In this document: positions 47,725 through 59,057 of the stretch, piece after piece | How positions within the stretch are numbered: the first letter of the stretch is position 1 | Layout of the letters: each line of letters starts with the position of its first letter | NCBI RefSeq assembly: GCF_016415625.1 | Contig: NZ_WBXP01000004.1 | Location: 61,550 to 125,549, forward strand | Source: Shimwellia pseudoproteus | GTDB lineage: Bacteria; Pseudomonadota; Gammaproteobacteria; Enterobacterales; Enterobacteriaceae | DNA: 64,000 nt | Reading direction: 5' to 3' | Notes under the pieces: generated by a model | The model's database searches: none | The model's input: the letters and a program-made list of their open reading frames with translations, nothing else | Told to the model about the DNA's origin: nothing | Program-made: the position numbers and the translations under genes

Positions 47725-48192
47725 TTAGCGTGGAGATACGGTGATCTCACGACCATTGCTGGCCATAACCACACGCTGCCCGGTAGAGAAGTGGGTATCA
47801 CCCTGTTTCTGCACCACCATAATGGTGTTACCGTCGTCTTTACGAATTTCCAGCTCAACGCCCTGGGTTTTGTTAATCGCACCCTGAACGCTCTGCCCGG
47901 CAACCCCACCGGCAACGGCACCCGCGGCTGTTGCCAGCGAACGACCGGTACCGCCACCAACGGTATTACCAAGGAAGCCACCCAGCACTGCACCACCCAG
48001 AGCACCGATGACGTTGCTGTCATCACCTGCCTGGATCTGTACCGGACGAATGTGAACGATAGTCCCGTAAGTGACGTTCTGGACCTGTTTTGCCTCAGAA
48101 GCCGAATAGACATCCCCGGACAAGGTGCTGGTATTTGCGCAACCAACGAGCGATAAACCTACTAATGAAATTACCAGTGCGCGCGACATCAT
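47725..48192 (-). CDS. slyB: Outer-membrane lipoprotein SlyB
   Basis: Lipoprotein of 155 residues, the E. coli length. The lipobox is LSLVGCANTS after a short signal peptide (MMSRALVISLVG). A glycine-zipper region at about residues 65-105 (ALGGAVLGGFLGNTVGGG and ATAAGAVAGGVAGQSV) inserts in the membrane. In E. coli and Salmonella slyB belongs to the PhoPQ regulon and protects outer-membrane proteins under stress. I could not find a clear PhoP box in the 274-base gap upstream. Confidence 0.95.
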   Translation of the reverse strand: MMSRALVISLVGLSLVGCANTSTLSGDVYSASEAKQVQNVTYGTIVHIRPVQIQAGDDSNVIGALGGAVLGGFLGNTVGGGTGRSLATAAGAVAGGVAGQSVQGAINKTQGVELEIRKDDGNTIMVVQKQGDTHFSTGQRVVMASNGREITVSPR

Positions 48193-48466
48193 TTACGACT
48201 CTCCTGTTCATACATAAACGCTTTCTCAAGCATTCACCGCAGCTGAATTGACCTGTATTAGAGCGTTTGGCCAATACATTGTTCAACCTGCCTAGGGCAA
48301 AGATAATAAAATAATACCGCTGAATGACGCATCAACCAACGATGCGGTATGAAGAAAACTGTTTTATTTTCTTATGATTGTTAATAAGTATTAATAAATC
48401 ATAGCACTATCGACAAGATTATGCTGTAGTAACCTCCAGACAGGGCATATACATAAGGAACAACGG

Positions 48467-49591
48467 ATGAAATCAGGTCGTTATATCGGCGTGATGTCGG
48501 GGACCAGTCTGGATGGTGTTGATGTGGTTCTGGCAGCTATCGATAGCTCGCTGGTTGTGCAACAAGCCAGTTATACCCATCCCATTCCTCTGCAAGTGAA
48601 GCAGGATATTCTGGCAATTTGCCAGGGGCAGCCTTTAACGCTCTCACAGCTTGGTCAGCTTGATACACGCCTGGGGCGGCTATTTGCTCAGGCGGTCAAT
48701 GCGCTGATGCAGCGCGAAAATCTGACCCGTGATGATATTGTGGCCATCGGCTGCCACGGGCAGACTGTCTGGCATGAGCCGGCGGGGGATGCGCCGAATA
48801 CGCAACAAATTGGCGATAACAACCAGATAGCGGCCCTCACCGGGGTGACCGTGGTCGGGGATTTCCGGCGCCGGGATATGGCGCTGGGCGGCCAGGGCGC
48901 ACCGCTGGTGCCGGCGTTTCATCAGGCGCTACTGGCGGACCCGCAAGAACGCCGGATGGTGCTGAATATTGGCGGCATTGCTAATCTCTCTCTGCTTATC
49001 CCGGGTACCCCGGTGCGGGGCTTTGATACCGGGCCGGGCAATATGCTGATGGACGCCTGGATTTGGCGCCAGCAGGGTAAAGCCTACGACAAAGACGCCC
49101 AGTGGGCCTGTAGTGGTCAGGTGATTATCCCGCTGTTACAGCAAATGCTGAGCGATCCCTATTTTACCGCCCCGGCGCCGAAGAGTACCGGACGGGAATA
49201 TTTCAATTACAGCTGGATTGAGCGCCAGCTCCAGGCGTTCCCGGTGCTGGCGCCTCAGGATGTGCAGGCGACTCTGGCGGAGCTGACGGCGGTGACCATC
49301 GCGGAGCAAGTGATGCTAAGCGGTGGCTGTGAGCGTTTGCTAGTCTGTGGGGGTGGCAGCCGCAACCCGCTGCTGATGGCCCGGCTGTCCGGCCTGTTGC
49401 CGGGTACCGAAGTGGCCCCGACGGATGCCTTTGGCATCAGCGGTGATGATATGGAAGCCCTGGCATTTGCCTGGTTAGCCTATCGCACCTTGTCCGGCCT
49501 GCCCGGTAATTTACCTTCCGTTACCGGTGCGACCCAGGCCAGCGTATTGGGGGCAATATACCCCGCGAACCCGCCGCAAAATCAGAGTTAA
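48467..49591 (+). CDS. anmK: Anhydro-N-acetylmuramic acid kinase
   Basis: Cell-wall recycling kinase of 374 residues (E. coli 369) that hydrolyses and phosphorylates 1,6-anhydroMurNAc to MurNAc 6-phosphate. The N-terminal block [17 protein letters not shown] binds ATP. The catalytic aspartate is in [16 protein letters not shown]. The C-terminal segment [17 protein letters not shown] completes the nucleotide site. It precedes mliC by 91 bases. Confidence 0.96.
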   Translation: MKSGRYIGVMSGTSLDGVDVVLAAIDSSLVVQQASYTHPIPLQVKQDILAICQGQPLTLSQLGQLDTRLGRLFAQAVNALMQRENLTRDDIVAIGCHGQTVWHEPAGDAPNTQQIGDNNQIAALTGVTVVGDFRRRDMALGGQGAPLVPAFHQALLADPQERRMVLNIGGIANLSLLIPGTPVRGFDTGPGNMLMDAWIWRQQGKAYDKDAQWACSGQVIIPLLQQMLSDPYFTAPAPKSTGREYFNYSWIERQLQAFPVLAPQDVQATLAELTAVTIAEQVMLSGGCERLLVCGGGSRNPLLMARLSGLLPGTEVAPTDAFGISGDDMEALAFAWLAYRTLSGLPGNLPSVTGATQASVLGAIYPANPPQNQS

Positions 49592-49682
49592 CTGACTCAC
49601 TGGCCTGGTTCTTATTCGTACACTGAGGGAGAGACCAGGGGGCCGTGGCCTCCCTGGATGTGACATCGCAGGATGGATTCCA

Positions 49683-50018
49683 ATGACAAAAAAACTCTTA
49701 CTTGTGCTACCCCTGATGCTGACTGGCTGCAGCTACTACAACAGCCTCTACAATCGCTTTGTGGACAATATGAACACCGATACATTGCAGTATCAGTGTG
49801 ATGAGAAACCGCTCACCGTGCACCTGAACAACGCCAGACAGGAAGTGAATTTTATTTATGATAATAAAAATCTGGTGCTGAAACAGGGGATGTCTGCCTC
49901 GGGAACCCGATATTCCGACGGTATTTATGTTTTCTGGTCTAAAGGTAATGACGCCACGGTCTACTATCAGGACCGGGTTGTCCTGAACAACTGCCAGCTC
50001 CAGACCGCTCAGCGTTGA
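49683..50018 (+). CDS. mliC: Membrane-bound lysozyme inhibitor MliC (YdhA)
   Basis: Lipoprotein of 111 residues that blocks C-type lysozyme in the periplasm. A signal peptide ends in the lipobox [11 protein letters not shown]. Conserved cysteines lie in YQCDEKPL and LNNCQLQ, and the inhibitory loop region is [22 protein letters not shown]. It lies between anmK and pdxH, the E. coli order. A hairpin follows it. Confidence 0.94.
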   Translation: MTKKLLLVLPLMLTGCSYYNSLYNRFVDNMNTDTLQYQCDEKPLTVHLNNARQEVNFIYDNKNLVLKQGMSASGTRYSDGIYVFWSKGNDATVYYQDRVVLNNCQLQTAQR

Positions 50019-50028
50019 GATTTCAGAC

Positions 50029-50057
50029 GGTGGAGCGCAAAATAGGCTCCACCTTTT
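50029..50057 (+). terminator. Terminator or attenuator between mliC and pdxH
   Basis: GGTGGAGC / GGCTCCACC stem with an 8-base loop, followed by TTTT, ending 20 bases before the pdxH start. It may only partly stop transcription into pdxH. Confidence 0.6.
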
Positions 50058-50076
50058 GATTACTGATAACGCACCT

Positions 50077-50736
50077 ATGTCCGACATTGATGAGAATCTG
50101 CAACACATTGCCCATTTACGCCGGGAATACACCAAAGGTGGATTGCGCCGTAGCGATCTGACCAACAACCCACTGGATCTTTTCCAGCACTGGCTGTCTC
50201 AGGCCTGCGAAGCCAAACTGGCGGACCCTACCGCGATGGTGGTGGCCACCGTTGATGAACACGGCCAGCCTTACCAGCGGATCGTGCTGTTAAAACATTA
50301 CGATGACAAAGGCATGGTATTTTATACCAACCTCGGCAGCCGCAAAGCCCGGCATATCGAAGGAAATTCCCGGGTCAGTTTACTGTTCCCCTGGCATACC
50401 CTCGATCGCCAGGTGATGGTACAAGGCCGTACGGAACGCCTTTCCACCCTTGAAGTGATGAAATACTTCAGCAGCCGTCCCCGGGACAGCCAGATAGGGG
50501 CCTGGGTGTCTAAACAGTCCAGCCGTATCTCCGCCCGCGGGATCCTCGAGAGTAAATTCCTCGAACTTAAACAGAAGTTCCAGCAGGGGGAGGTTCCGCT
50601 GCCGACATTTTGGGGCGGGTTCCGCGTCAATATTGACCAAATGGAATTTTGGCAGGGCGGTGAACACCGTCTGCATGATCGTTTTTTGTACCAGCGCGAT
50701 GGTAAAGACTGGAAAATCGATCGTCTGGCCCCCTGA
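50077..50736 (+). CDS. pdxH: Pyridoxine/pyridoxamine 5'-phosphate oxidase
   Basis: FMN-dependent enzyme of 219 residues (E. coli 218) that makes pyridoxal 5'-phosphate. The segment [17 protein letters not shown] at the N terminus and [22 protein letters not shown] are family-specific. The FMN and substrate region includes [10 protein letters not shown] and [17 protein letters not shown]. The start MSDIDENLQ at 50077 is preferred over an ATG seven codons upstream. With pdxY at 52216 it forms a B6 salvage neighbourhood around tyrS. Confidence 0.97.
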   Translation: MSDIDENLQHIAHLRREYTKGGLRRSDLTNNPLDLFQHWLSQACEAKLADPTAMVVATVDEHGQPYQRIVLLKHYDDKGMVFYTNLGSRKARHIEGNSRVSLLFPWHTLDRQVMVQGRTERLSTLEVMKYFSSRPRDSQIGAWVSKQSSRISARGILESKFLELKQKFQQGEVPLPTFWGGFRVNIDQMEFWQGGEHRLHDRFLYQRDGKDWKIDRLAP

Positions 50737-50872
50737 TCGGCTGTTTTGATGTGTTAAGCGCTGGCACTCCGCGGGCTGGGGCTTTATTCTATGTATCTTT
50801 ACATTTATTCCGCCAGCGCGGCGGAAAACCGTGTACCGGTAGAGGTGCAGTCGTAAACTCATGGAGAATTTG

Positions 50873-52144
50873 ATGGCAAGTAATCTGATTCAACAATTGC
50901 AAGAGCGGGGCCTTATCGCCCAGGTAACGGATGAGGAAGCATTAGCAGAGCGTTTGGCTCAAGGGCCTATCGCACTCTATTGCGGCTTCGATCCGACTGC
51001 CGACAGCTTGCATTTGGGCCATCTGGTTCCGTTACTCTGTCTGAAGCGCTTTCAGCTTGCTGGCCACAAACCAGTAGCGCTGGTGGGGGGCGCCACCGGC
51101 ATGATCGGTGACCCGAGCTTTAAAGCCGCCGAACGTAAACTGAACACCGAAGATACCGTAAAAGAGTGGGTGGATAAGATTCGCCGCCAGGTTGCACCGT
51201 TCCTGGACTTTGATTGCGGTGACAATGCGGCCATTGCGGCCAACAACTATGACTGGTTTGGCGGCATGAATGTGCTGACCTTCTTGCGTGACATCGGGAA
51301 ACACTTCTCGGTGAACCAGATGATCAACAAAGAAGCGGTAAAACAGCGCCTGAACCGTGACGATGTCGGGATCTCCTTTACGGAGTTCTCTTACAACTTA
51401 CTGCAGGGCTATGATTTCGCCTGCCTGAACAACCTCCATAACGTGGTGCTGCAGATTGGCGGCTCTGACCAGTGGGGCAATATTACCTCCGGTATCGATC
51501 TGACCCGTCGCCTGCACCAGAACCAGGTCTTTGGCCTGACTGTGCCGCTTATCACTAAATCCGACGGCACCAAGTTTGGTAAGACCGAAGGCGGCGCCGT
51601 GTGGCTGGATCCGAAGAAAACCAGCCCGTATAAGTTCTACCAGTTCTGGATCAACACCGCTGACGCGGATGTCTATCGCTTCCTGAAATTCTTCACCTTT
51701 ATGGCGCTTGACGAAATCAACGCCCTGGAAGAAGAAGACAAAAACAGCGGTAAAGCCCCGCGCGCCCAGTACGTACTGGCGGAAGAAGTCACCCGCCTGG
51801 TACACGGTGAAGAAGGCCTGAATGCGGCAAAACGCATCACCGCCAGCCTGTTCAGTGGCCACGTCAGCGACATGACGGAGGCGGACCTTGCCCAACTGGC
51901 ACAGGACGGGATGCCGATGGTTGAGCTGGAGAGCGGTGCCGATCTGATTCAGGCGCTGGTGGATTCTGATCTGCAACCGTCCCGGGGCCAGGCGCGCAAA
52001 ACCATCGCCTCCAATGCGGTCACCGTTAACGGTGAAAAGCAAAGTGATGCCGAGTATGTCTTTACCGACAGCGATCGGTTGTTTGGCCGCTATACTTTGC
52101 TGCGTCGCGGTAAGAAAAATTACTGTTTGGTTTGCTGGAAATAA
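50873..52144 (+). CDS. tyrS: Tyrosine--tRNA ligase
   Basis: Class I synthetase of 423 residues (E. coli 424). The HIGH-like motif is [12 protein letters not shown], and the KMSKS-like motif is [12 protein letters not shown]. Tyrosine-binding residues lie in [10 protein letters not shown] and [12 protein letters not shown]. The C-terminal S4-like RNA-binding domain includes [20 protein letters not shown]. The start [10 protein letters not shown] at 50873 is taken by family agreement; an in-frame ATG lies four codons upstream. A strong terminator and then pdxY follow; in E. coli tyrS and pdxY are cotranscribed. Confidence 0.98.
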   Translation: MASNLIQQLQERGLIAQVTDEEALAERLAQGPIALYCGFDPTADSLHLGHLVPLLCLKRFQLAGHKPVALVGGATGMIGDPSFKAAERKLNTEDTVKEWVDKIRRQVAPFLDFDCGDNAAIAANNYDWFGGMNVLTFLRDIGKHFSVNQMINKEAVKQRLNRDDVGISFTEFSYNLLQGYDFACLNNLHNVVLQIGGSDQWGNITSGIDLTRRLHQNQVFGLTVPLITKSDGTKFGKTEGGAVWLDPKKTSPYKFYQFWINTADADVYRFLKFFTFMALDEINALEEEDKNSGKAPRAQYVLAEEVTRLVHGEEGLNAAKRITASLFSGHVSDMTEADLAQLAQDGMPMVELESGADLIQALVDSDLQPSRGQARKTIASNAVTVNGEKQSDAEYVFTDSDRLFGRYTLLRRGKKNYCLVCWK

Positions 52145-52159
52145 CCGGCCAACCGGCAC

Positions 52160-52192
52160 GGGGCGCGGCAGATACCGCGCCCCTGCTTTTAT
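52160..52192 (+). terminator. Terminator-like hairpin between tyrS and pdxY
   Basis: GGGGCGCGG-CAGATA-CCGCGCCCC is a 9-bp GC-rich stem, followed after TGC by TTTT. It would reduce readthrough from tyrS to pdxY. Confidence 0.6.
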
Positions 52193-52215
52193 CTGTGTAC
52201 CATTCGGATCTGTAA

Positions 52216-53076
52216 ATGAAAAACATCCTTGCTATTCAGTCCCATGTTGTTTACGGCCATGCCGGTAACAGCGCGGCTGAATTCCCAATGCGCCGTCTTG
52301 GCGTTAATGTCTGGCCGCTGAATACGGTGCAGTTTTCCAATCACACCCAATACGGAAAATGGACTGGCACCGTAATGCCGCCCTCCCATCTGACCGAGAT
52401 TGTTCAGGGGATTGCCGATATTGACCAGCTCAAGCGCTGTGATGCGGTATTGAGTGGTTATCTGGGGTCGGCAGAGCAGGGAGAGCATATCCTCGGTATC
52501 GTCCATAAAGTGAAAGCGGCTAACCCCAATGCGCTTTACTTCTGTGACCCGGTAATGGGGCACCCGGAAAAGGGCTGCATTGTGGCCCCCGGTGTGGCGG
52601 AGTTCCATACCCGCTATGGCCTGCCGGCCAGCGATATTATTGCGCCGAATTTACTGGAGCTGGAAATGCTCAGCGGTCGCGATGTGCACTCGGTAGCCGA
52701 CGCGGTGGCTGCCGCCCGGGAGCTGATTGCCAAAGGCCCGCAGATTGTGCTGATCAAGCACCTGTCCCGGGCAGGCTACCATAAAGATCGCTTTGAAATG
52801 CTGCTGGTCACCGACCAGGAAGCCTGGCACATCAGCCGCCCGCTGGTGGACTTCGGCACCCGCCAGCCGGTAGGCGTGGGTGATGTAACCAGTGGATTGC
52901 TGCTGGTGAAATTGCTGCAGGGGGCAGGGCTCCAGGAAGCGCTGGAGCATGTCACCGCCGCGGTGTATGAAATTATCATCGCCACCAAAGCGATGGGCGA
53001 GTATGAACTTCAGGTGGTCGCCGCCCAGGACCGTATTGCCAGGCCGGAGCACTATTTCCAGGCGATTGCGCTGTAA
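52216..53076 (+). CDS. pdxY: Pyridoxal kinase PdxY
   Basis: Ribokinase-fold enzyme of 286 residues (E. coli 287) that phosphorylates pyridoxal in the salvage pathway. The substrate segment [18 protein letters not shown] lies near the N terminus. The catalytic aspartate is in [17 protein letters not shown], and the ATP/metal site includes [12 protein letters not shown]. It overlaps functionally with PdxH upstream. It ends at a bidirectional terminator with gstA. Confidence 0.96.
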   Translation: MKNILAIQSHVVYGHAGNSAAEFPMRRLGVNVWPLNTVQFSNHTQYGKWTGTVMPPSHLTEIVQGIADIDQLKRCDAVLSGYLGSAEQGEHILGIVHKVKAANPNALYFCDPVMGHPEKGCIVAPGVAEFHTRYGLPASDIIAPNLLELEMLSGRDVHSVADAVAAARELIAKGPQIVLIKHLSRAGYHKDRFEMLLVTDQEAWHISRPLVDFGTRQPVGVGDVTSGLLLVKLLQGAGLQEALEHVTAAVYEIIIATKAMGEYELQVVAAQDRIARPEHYFQAIAL

Positions 53077-53091
53077 CGGATAAGCAGAAAC

Positions 53092-53122
53092 GTAAAACCC
53101 GGCATAATTGCCGGGTTTTTTA
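53092..53122. terminator. Bidirectional terminator between pdxY and gstA
   Basis: AAAACCCGGCA / TGCCGGGTTTTTT stem with an ATAAT-type loop between convergent genes. Confidence 0.85.
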
Positions 53123-53137
53123 TTGGCTATCGCGGCG

Positions 53138-53743
53138 TTATTGCAGCCCTTCGGCCGCCAGAGCGGCGGCAACGGCCGGGCGAGCGGCAATGCGTTGGTA
53201 ATAGCGCTGTAATGCCGGCAGATGGCTCAGATCCAGCTTGAGCATAAAAGCCCAGTTCAGCACGGTAAACAGATAGGCATCGGCCACGCTAAAGCGCGAG
53301 CCCTGTAAATAATCGTGTTCACTTAACTGCGTGTCCAGCAGCGCGAAATGGCGCAGCAGACGGTCCGTAGCCATCTTTTGGTACGCTTCCGGTACCCCAG
53401 GGGTAAATAACGGTGAAAACCCTTTGTGCAGCTCTGTGGCGATGAAATTCAGGGACTCAATGGCGTGATAACGTGCCAGGGTGCCCGCCGGCGCAATCAG
53501 GTTACGGTCTGGCACTTGATCCGCCAGATACTGCACAATCGCCACCCCCTCGGTGAGCATATCGCCACTATCCAGTAACAGTGCCGGCACCTGGCCTTTC
53601 GGGTTGATGCGCAGATAATCTTCGCCAAATTCCGTTTTTTTACTCGCCAGATCCACACGCTCAAGGGTGAAATCAAGCCCGGCCTCACGCAGAACAATAT
53701 GCGGCGAAAGCGAGCAGGCGCCCGGTTTGTAATACAGTTTCAT
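53138..53743 (-). CDS. gstA: Glutathione S-transferase GstA (beta class)
   Basis: Cytosolic transferase of 201 residues, the E. coli length. The thioredoxin-like domain starts [20 protein letters not shown], with the beta-class active-site cysteine at position 10 and the cis-proline in GQVPALLLD. An all-helical C-terminal domain follows, with the N-capping segment [15 protein letters not shown]. An in-frame ATG two codons upstream exists, but MKLYYK is the family start. It conjugates glutathione to electrophiles, complementing nearby nemA and gloA. Confidence 0.95.
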   Translation of the reverse strand: MKLYYKPGACSLSPHIVLREAGLDFTLERVDLASKKTEFGEDYLRINPKGQVPALLLDSGDMLTEGVAIVQYLADQVPDRNLIAPAGTLARYHAIESLNFIATELHKGFSPLFTPGVPEAYQKMATDRLLRHFALLDTQLSEHDYLQGSRFSVADAYLFTVLNWAFMLKLDLSHLPALQRYYQRIAARPAVAAALAAEGLQ

Positions 53744-53913
53744 ACACAACTCCTTTTAGCGGTATTGGTGCTGTAAATCAGGGTGTCCGGCGGTGGTTAT
53801 CCGGTGGCTTACTTGCCATCGTTATAACAGATCTTGCGGCACAGTGACGAGAGCTGAATAGCCGGGAACGGTACAAAGCGAGCGATAACCGGGTCAACAG
53901 GCCGGGAGAGGAA

Positions 53914-53943
53914 CAAAAAAAAGACCTGCCGGAGCAGGTCTTT
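53914..53943 (-). terminator. Terminator of dtpA
   Basis: Minus-strand AAAGACCTGC-TCCG-GCAGGTCTTTTTTTT is a 10-bp stem with a T-run, 22 bases after the dtpA stop. Confidence 0.85.
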
Positions 53944-53964
53944 AGCGGTGCAACAGGTCAATAA

Positions 53965-55473
53965 TCAGGCCACAGAATTTTGCGCTTTTTGCGCATCATC
54001 CGCGGTGTTATCCATTGTCATACGGTTCAGCAGTGGCGCGGTGAGCATCATCAGGATGGCAATAACACCGGTGACGATACCAATCTGCTGGAACACATGG
54101 CCGTAGACATCCAGGGATACCAGCGGGTCAGTGACGTCTTCCGGCACCGCCATCATGTTGGCGACCCGGCCGGCGATCAGCGCGGCGCCGGCGGTGGTCA
54201 GGAACCAGCTACCCATAATAAAGCCCATCAGGCGTTGCGGCACCAGTTGTGCCACCATGGCCAGACCCAGGCCGGAGATCATCAGCTCACCAATACTCTG
54301 CAGCGCGTAGCTCAGTACCAGCCAGTTGATGGAGACAATACCCGCGTCAGAGGCAAATTTCGCCCCCAGCGGCAGCACCAGGAAGGCACCGGAGCACAGG
54401 ATCATCCCGACAGCAAACTTATGCGGCATCGGCAGGCGGTCACCCATTTTGTTATAGATAGCGGCCAGAATCGGGCTACCAATCATAATCCAGAACGGGT
54501 TCAGCGCCTGGAACTGTTCCGGCTCAAAGGTTATCCCTAACAGGGTGTGTTCCACGTTACGAATGGCAAAGAAGTTCAGTGAGGTTGGCATCTGGCTATA
54601 CAGCACGAAGAACACCACGGCTTCAGCCATCAGGATAAACGCCACAATCATTTTACGGCGGGCAGCACCCTGCATGGCAAAGGTTTCTTTCGCAAAGATA
54701 AGCACGATACCCAGGGCAATCACGCCCAGCGCCAGACGGGCAATGGTCTGGTTGTGCAGCAACCAGGTTGCTATCGCCACCAGAATCACCACACCCACCA
54801 GGGTTGCCAGCAATTTGCCTTTATGTACCGGCTCAAAGTCAGGTTTGGAACCGTAGGCCTTTACCCACTTACGGCAGAACATAAAGTTGATCAGGGTTAA
54901 CAGCATCCCCACCACGCTCAGGGCGAAAGCAACGCTCCAGCCGAAGGTCGCGGCCAGCCACGGGGTGGCGAGCATGGAGAAGAAAGAACCGATGTTGATA
55001 GCCATGTAGTACATGGTGAAGGCACCATCAAGGCGCGGGTCGTCTTTCTCATAGCAGGTAGAGAGCAGGGAAGACGGGTTGGCTTTAAACAGGCCATTAC
55101 CTACGGCGATAGTCGCCATCCCCATATAAACGACACCGGCGTCATGACCGGACCACGCGACCAGCGCATAGCCAATGGCCAGCACAATGGAGCCGAGCAC
55201 GATAACGCGTTTAGTCCCGAGGACTTTATCGCCCAGCCAGCCGCCGATGGCGACCAGGCCATACACCATGGCACTAAAGGAAGAGAACAACGTGATGGAG
55301 GAGGCTTCAGACATACCCAGCATTTTGACCAGGTAAACGGCCATAATGCCCTGCAGGCCGTAGAAACCGAAACGCTCCCACAACTCAATAGAAAAAATAA
55401 GATAGAACGATCGCGGTTGTTTGAAAGCGTTCATACTTACGCTTTCTGCTGGTTTATTGTTTGCTGTCGACAC
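53965..55473 (-). CDS. dtpA: Di-/tripeptide permease DtpA
   Basis: Proton-coupled peptide transporter of the POT family, 502 residues (E. coli 500) and fourteen predicted membrane segments. The family signature ExxER is in [15 protein letters not shown], and the PTR2 motif is [16 protein letters not shown]. The start is GTG at 55473 ([20 protein letters not shown]), five bases after AGAGG; the same GTG start is used in E. coli as I recall. The AT-rich region upstream would hold OmpR sites if regulation is conserved. Confidence 0.96.
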   Translation of the reverse strand: MSTANNKPAESVSMNAFKQPRSFYLIFSIELWERFGFYGLQGIMAVYLVKMLGMSEASSITLFSSFSAMVYGLVAIGGWLGDKVLGTKRVIVLGSIVLAIGYALVAWSGHDAGVVYMGMATIAVGNGLFKANPSSLLSTCYEKDDPRLDGAFTMYYMAINIGSFFSMLATPWLAATFGWSVAFALSVVGMLLTLINFMFCRKWVKAYGSKPDFEPVHKGKLLATLVGVVILVAIATWLLHNQTIARLALGVIALGIVLIFAKETFAMQGAARRKMIVAFILMAEAVVFFVLYSQMPTSLNFFAIRNVEHTLLGITFEPEQFQALNPFWIMIGSPILAAIYNKMGDRLPMPHKFAVGMILCSGAFLVLPLGAKFASDAGIVSINWLVLSYALQSIGELMISGLGLAMVAQLVPQRLMGFIMGSWFLTTAGAALIAGRVANMMAVPEDVTDPLVSLDVYGHVFQQIGIVTGVIAILMMLTAPLLNRMTMDNTADDAQKAQNSVA

Positions 55474-56041
55474 ATATACCTCTTTTTTTACTACCCGCAT
55501 TAACTACGGGTGTCATGCAGTGTGTTGCCGTGGGGCAGTCACTTTCTAGTTATAGGGAGGGTGAAACGGACAGTACTGTTCCTCATCCTGCGCCTTCCCG
55601 CAAGGCTCTGGTAATAATCTGTTACATTTAAAAAATTCAATATAATTAACCTGTCGCTTAAATGTTATTCAGCGTTAAATTTTATAAGCGAAGCGGTTGG
55701 CAAATTTTTATCTCAAAGTTACCGATTTATAATCGTAAACAGAGATATATTCTGCGGAAAAGCCTTTGTTATGGTGTATATCACCATTAATCCGAATAAC
55801 GTATGGATGGATGTTCCATCGACAATCTGCCGATATTGTCAATAGGGTGCGCTAACCTGCGGAAAAGATATGTAAATTTAACATCTGGTTATCAATGTGA
55901 TCCTCATCACGTAATTATGAAAAATTCTTATCATGAAACAATGATTAATCAGTTTTATTGATAAGGAGTAGAGGATCTGGCGAGATGAACATCACGGAAA
56001 AGGCGGGAAACAAGGCCGTGGGGATGCCCACAGCCAGGCAC
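55474..56041. other. 568-bp noncoding gap between nth and dtpA
   Basis: An AT-rich regulatory gap for dtpA, which is read away from it, while nth ends on its other side. TTACATTTAAAAAATTCAATAT near 55622-55643 resembles OmpR-type sites. A GGCCGTGGGGATGCCCACAGCC hairpin at about 56014-56036 follows nth. An apparent frame starting near 55985 runs antisense into nth and is not called. Confidence 0.5.
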
Positions 56042-56677
56042 TCAGATATCGGTTTTCTCTTTGTAATCGCAGAGATCTTCAATCAGGCACGAGCCGCAAC
56101 GCGGTTTGCGGGCAATACAGGTATAGCGGCCGTGCAGGATAAGCCAGTGATGGCAATCGACCTTAAACTCAGCAGGGACCAGCTTCAGCAGTTTCTCTTC
56201 TACCTGCTCCACGGTTTTGCCCGGCGCGAAACCGGTGCGATTACAGACCCTGAAAATATGGGTATCCACGGCAATGGTCGGCCAGCCAAAAGCGGTGTTC
56301 AGCACCACGTTCGCGGTTTTACGGCCAACACCGGGCAGCGCCTCGAGGGCGGCGCGATCTTCCGGCACCTCGCCACCGTGTAGCTCAAGCAGCATACGGC
56401 AGGTTTTGATGACATTTTCGGCCTTGCTGTTAAACAGCCCGATGGTCTTGATATAGCTTTTCACCCCCTCGACGCCGAGGTCCAGCATGGCCTGGGGGGT
56501 ATTGGCCACCGGGTAGAGCTTCGCGGTGGCTTTATTGACGCTGACATCGGTGGCCTGGGCCGACAGCAGCACGGCAATCAACAGTTCAAACGGGGTGCTG
56601 AACTGCAATTCAGTGGTCGGGTGCGGGTTAGCCGCCCGCAACCGGGTAAGGATCTCACGGCGTTTGGTGTTATTCAC
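56042..56677 (-). CDS. nth: Endonuclease III
   Basis: DNA glycosylase/AP lyase of 211 residues, the E. coli length, that removes oxidised pyrimidines. The helix-hairpin-helix [18 protein letters not shown] contains the catalytic lysine, and [11 protein letters not shown] the catalytic aspartate. The [4Fe-4S] cysteines follow C-x6-C-x2-C-x5-C in [17 protein letters not shown]. The start is GTG at 56677, overlapping the rsxE stop by 8 bases (GTGAATAA), so it is translationally coupled as the last gene of the rsx operon. Confidence 0.96.
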   Translation of the reverse strand: MNNTKRREILTRLRAANPHPTTELQFSTPFELLIAVLLSAQATDVSVNKATAKLYPVANTPQAMLDLGVEGVKSYIKTIGLFNSKAENVIKTCRMLLELHGGEVPEDRAALEALPGVGRKTANVVLNTAFGWPTIAVDTHIFRVCNRTGFAPGKTVEQVEEKLLKLVPAEFKVDCHHWLILHGRYTCIARKPRCGSCLIEDLCDYKEKTDI

Positions 56678-57365
56678 TGGCGTGCTCCGGGCTGATAGCC
56701 ACCTGGCGCTGGGCGTTGGCCTGCCGGGCACGGGTGCGCTCATCAATCAGGTATTTCACTGCCAGCATCAGACCGAGGCCGATAAACGCCCCGGGGGGTA
56801 ACATCGCCAACAGGAAGGGGGTATCCGTATGGAAGACCTCAATACGCAGCACTTTCGCCCAGGGGCCCAGCAGGGCATCAGCGCCATTAAACAGCGTGCC
56901 GTTGCCGAGGATCTCGCGCAGTGAGCCCAACACAAACATAGCGCAGGTGGCCCCAAGCCCAATAGAGAACCCATCCAGCGCCGAATGCAGTACCCCGTTC
57001 TTGGCGGCAAAGGACTCGGCGCGGCCCACCACGATACAGTTAGTCACGATCAGCGGAATAAAGATCCCCAGCGCCTGATATAACCCCAGCGCCAGGGCGT
57101 TGATCAGCATCTGAACCACGCTGACCACGCAGGCAATGATCATCACATAAATCGGGATACGCACTGCCGGCGGCATCCAGCGGCGAAAGGCCGAGATAGC
57201 GCTATTGGTCAGGGTCAGCACCAGGGTGGTCGCCAGCCCAAGGCCCAGGGCGTTGGTGGCGGTTGAGGTCACCGCCAGCAGCGGGCACAGGCCGAGCAGT
57301 TGCACCAGGGAGGAGTTATTCTTCCACAGTCCCTGAACGATAATCTCTTTTACCGGGGTACTCAT
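56670..57365 (-). CDS. rsxE: Rsx electron transport complex subunit RsxE
   Basis: Inner-membrane subunit of 231 residues (same as E. coli), homologous to NqrD/RnfE. It has about six membrane segments, for example [20 protein letters not shown], whose LGLCPLLA is the cysteine-bearing pseudo-symmetric motif shared with RsxA. The Rsx complex transfers electrons from NAD(P)H to reduce and switch off SoxR. Its ATG overlaps the rsxG stop as ATGA. It overlaps nth downstream. Confidence 0.96.
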   Translation of the reverse strand: MSTPVKEIIVQGLWKNNSSLVQLLGLCPLLAVTSTATNALGLGLATTLVLTLTNSAISAFRRWMPPAVRIPIYVMIIACVVSVVQMLINALALGLYQALGIFIPLIVTNCIVVGRAESFAAKNGVLHSALDGFSIGLGATCAMFVLGSLREILGNGTLFNGADALLGPWAKVLRIEVFHTDTPFLLAMLPPGAFIGLGLMLAVKYLIDERTRARQANAQRQVAISPEHASE

Positions 57366-57991
57366 TGGTTATCTCCTTGGCAAGCCGGGAGCTGGTCAAG
57401 CTGGTCTGGCAGGGTCTCTGCGTATAATCCAGCGCGTTTTACCGCATTGACCACGGCCCGGGGGGTGATGGTGGCACCGGTGAACTGATCGAACTGCCCA
57501 CCGTCTTTCTTCACGGCCCAGTTTTTATCTTGCGGGCCATTGATAATCTGGCCGGCAAAATGGCGGATCCAGTCACTGACGCGCAGCTCTATCTTATCGC
57601 CCAGCCCGGGGGTTTCGTGATGTTCCGTGACCCGTACCCCTTGCACGGTGCCGTGAAAATCAGCACCCACCAGAATGTGAATGGCGCCGGAATAGCCGTC
57701 CGGCGCGGTGGCTTCCATCACCACCCCAACCGGGTTGCCTTTCAGGGTGGCCACATAGATTCGGTGCTGGCCCTGGCCCAGTTGCGGCGCGGTAGCCAGC
57801 AAGCAGCGCTGCTGCGGGTTATTATCATAGCCGGAGGCGGGGTACACCTCATTAAACAGCGCCTGCTGTTGCGCCGCATTCTGGCGGGCAATGGTCCCCT
57901 GAGTCAGGGCATTGACCACCGCCGTCAGGCCAGTGGTTAAGGCGGCAAAAACCGCCAGGGTCACCCCATGTTTGCGTAATGTCTGTAACAT
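57362..57991 (-). CDS. rsxG: Rsx electron transport complex subunit RsxG
   Basis: Periplasmic-facing flavoprotein subunit of 209 residues (E. coli 206). One N-terminal membrane helix ([22 protein letters not shown]) is followed by an FMN-binding domain. The covalent FMN threonine lies in [19 protein letters not shown], matching the (S/T)GAT flavinylation motif. It lies 9 bases after rsxD and overlaps rsxE by four bases. Confidence 0.95.
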   Translation of the reverse strand: MLQTLRKHGVTLAVFAALTTGLTAVVNALTQGTIARQNAAQQQALFNEVYPASGYDNNPQQRCLLATAPQLGQGQHRIYVATLKGNPVGVVMEATAPDGYSGAIHILVGADFHGTVQGVRVTEHHETPGLGDKIELRVSDWIRHFAGQIINGPQDKNWAVKKDGGQFDQFTGATITPRAVVNAVKRAGLYAETLPDQLDQLPACQGDNQ

Positions 57992-58000
57992 GGTAACTCC

Positions 58001-59053
58001 TTAACGGTGACCATATACCCGGGGACGGGTGTAGTAATCAATTAACGGAACCGTGATGTTCGCCAGCAAGGTGGCAAACGCCACACCATCCGGGTAGCCA
58101 CCAAAAGACCGAATCAGCCATACCAGCAAGCCCGCCAGGGCGCCAAAGACCAGGCGGCCCCGGGGCGTGGTCGAGGCGGTGACCGGATCGGTAAGGATAA
58201 AAAAGGCCCCCATCATCGTCGCCCCGGAGAACAGCTGTACCAGCGGGGAGACAAATTTATCCGGCGAGCACAGGTACGCCAGTGCCGAGCAGATAAACAG
58301 CGTGGCCAGGAAGCTGACCGGAATATGCCAGCGAATATTGCCGTTCAGCAGCAGGAACAGCCCGCCCAGTAGCCAGGCAACGTTGACCCACTGCCAGCCG
58401 AGCCCGGCAATCACCCCGCCATAAATGGTCGACTGGCGCAGTTCACTGGCCGGGTGGCCTGCGTGAAGGCCGGTTTTAAAGGTGTCCAGTGGCGTGGCCT
58501 GGCTGATGCCGTCAATGCCCATCTGTAAATCGTGGACCCCAAGCCCGCCGATGCTGTGACCAGAGAAGATAATCTGTAAGGTGGTGGCAAAATCCGGGGC
58601 GCTGGCGGCAATAGACGCCGGTGGTAGCCAACTGGTCATTTGTACCGGGAACGAGATAAGCAAGACCACGTAGCCAATCATCGCCGGGTTAAAGGGGTTA
58701 TGCCCCAGGCCGCCGTACAGCTGCTTCGCGATGATCACCGCAAAAACGGTGGCCACAACCACCATCCACCAGGGGGTGAGCGGAGGAATGCTGGCCCCCA
58801 GCAGTAAGCCGGTAAGCAGGGCGGAGTTATCGCCCAGCACCTCACGCATCTGCTGTTTACGCAGTTTGACCACCAGAGCCTCCGCCAGCAGGGCACTCAC
58901 CGCGGCGAGCGCCAGCTGGATAAGCGTGCCCCAGCCGAACATCCACAGGCTGGTGAGTATCGCCGGGATCATGGCGAGGATAACCATGGTCATGATCCGC
59001 GCTGTGCGGCGGTGGTTATGGGTAAACGGGGAGCTTGCGATTCTGAAAACCAT
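58001..59053 (-). CDS. rsxD: Rsx electron transport complex subunit RsxD
   Basis: Membrane subunit of 350 residues (E. coli 352), homologous to NqrB/RnfD, with about nine to ten membrane segments. A covalently bound FMN is expected at the threonine of [19 protein letters not shown]. Other family segments are [19 protein letters not shown] and [16 protein letters not shown]. It follows rsxC by 4 bases. Confidence 0.96.
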   Translation of the reverse strand: MVFRIASSPFTHNHRRTARIMTMVILAMIPAILTSLWMFGWGTLIQLALAAVSALLAEALVVKLRKQQMREVLGDNSALLTGLLLGASIPPLTPWWMVVVATVFAVIIAKQLYGGLGHNPFNPAMIGYVVLLISFPVQMTSWLPPASIAASAPDFATTLQIIFSGHSIGGLGVHDLQMGIDGISQATPLDTFKTGLHAGHPASELRQSTIYGGVIAGLGWQWVNVAWLLGGLFLLLNGNIRWHIPVSFLATLFICSALAYLCSPDKFVSPLVQLFSGATMMGAFFILTDPVTASTTPRGRLVFGALAGLLVWLIRSFGGYPDGVAFATLLANITVPLIDYYTRPRVYGHR

Positions 59054-59057
59054 GAGT

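Noticed and set aside
48303..48355. ATACCGC...GCGGTAT structure upstream of slyB, considered as a PhoP-related element
   Set aside because: No GTTTA direct repeats with proper spacing were found; structure alone is not evidence of PhoP control.
55958..56383. Plus-strand frame preceded by AAGGAG at the nth end
   Set aside because: It runs antisense through nth, whose own sequence is highly conserved; the apparent ribosome site is probably chance.
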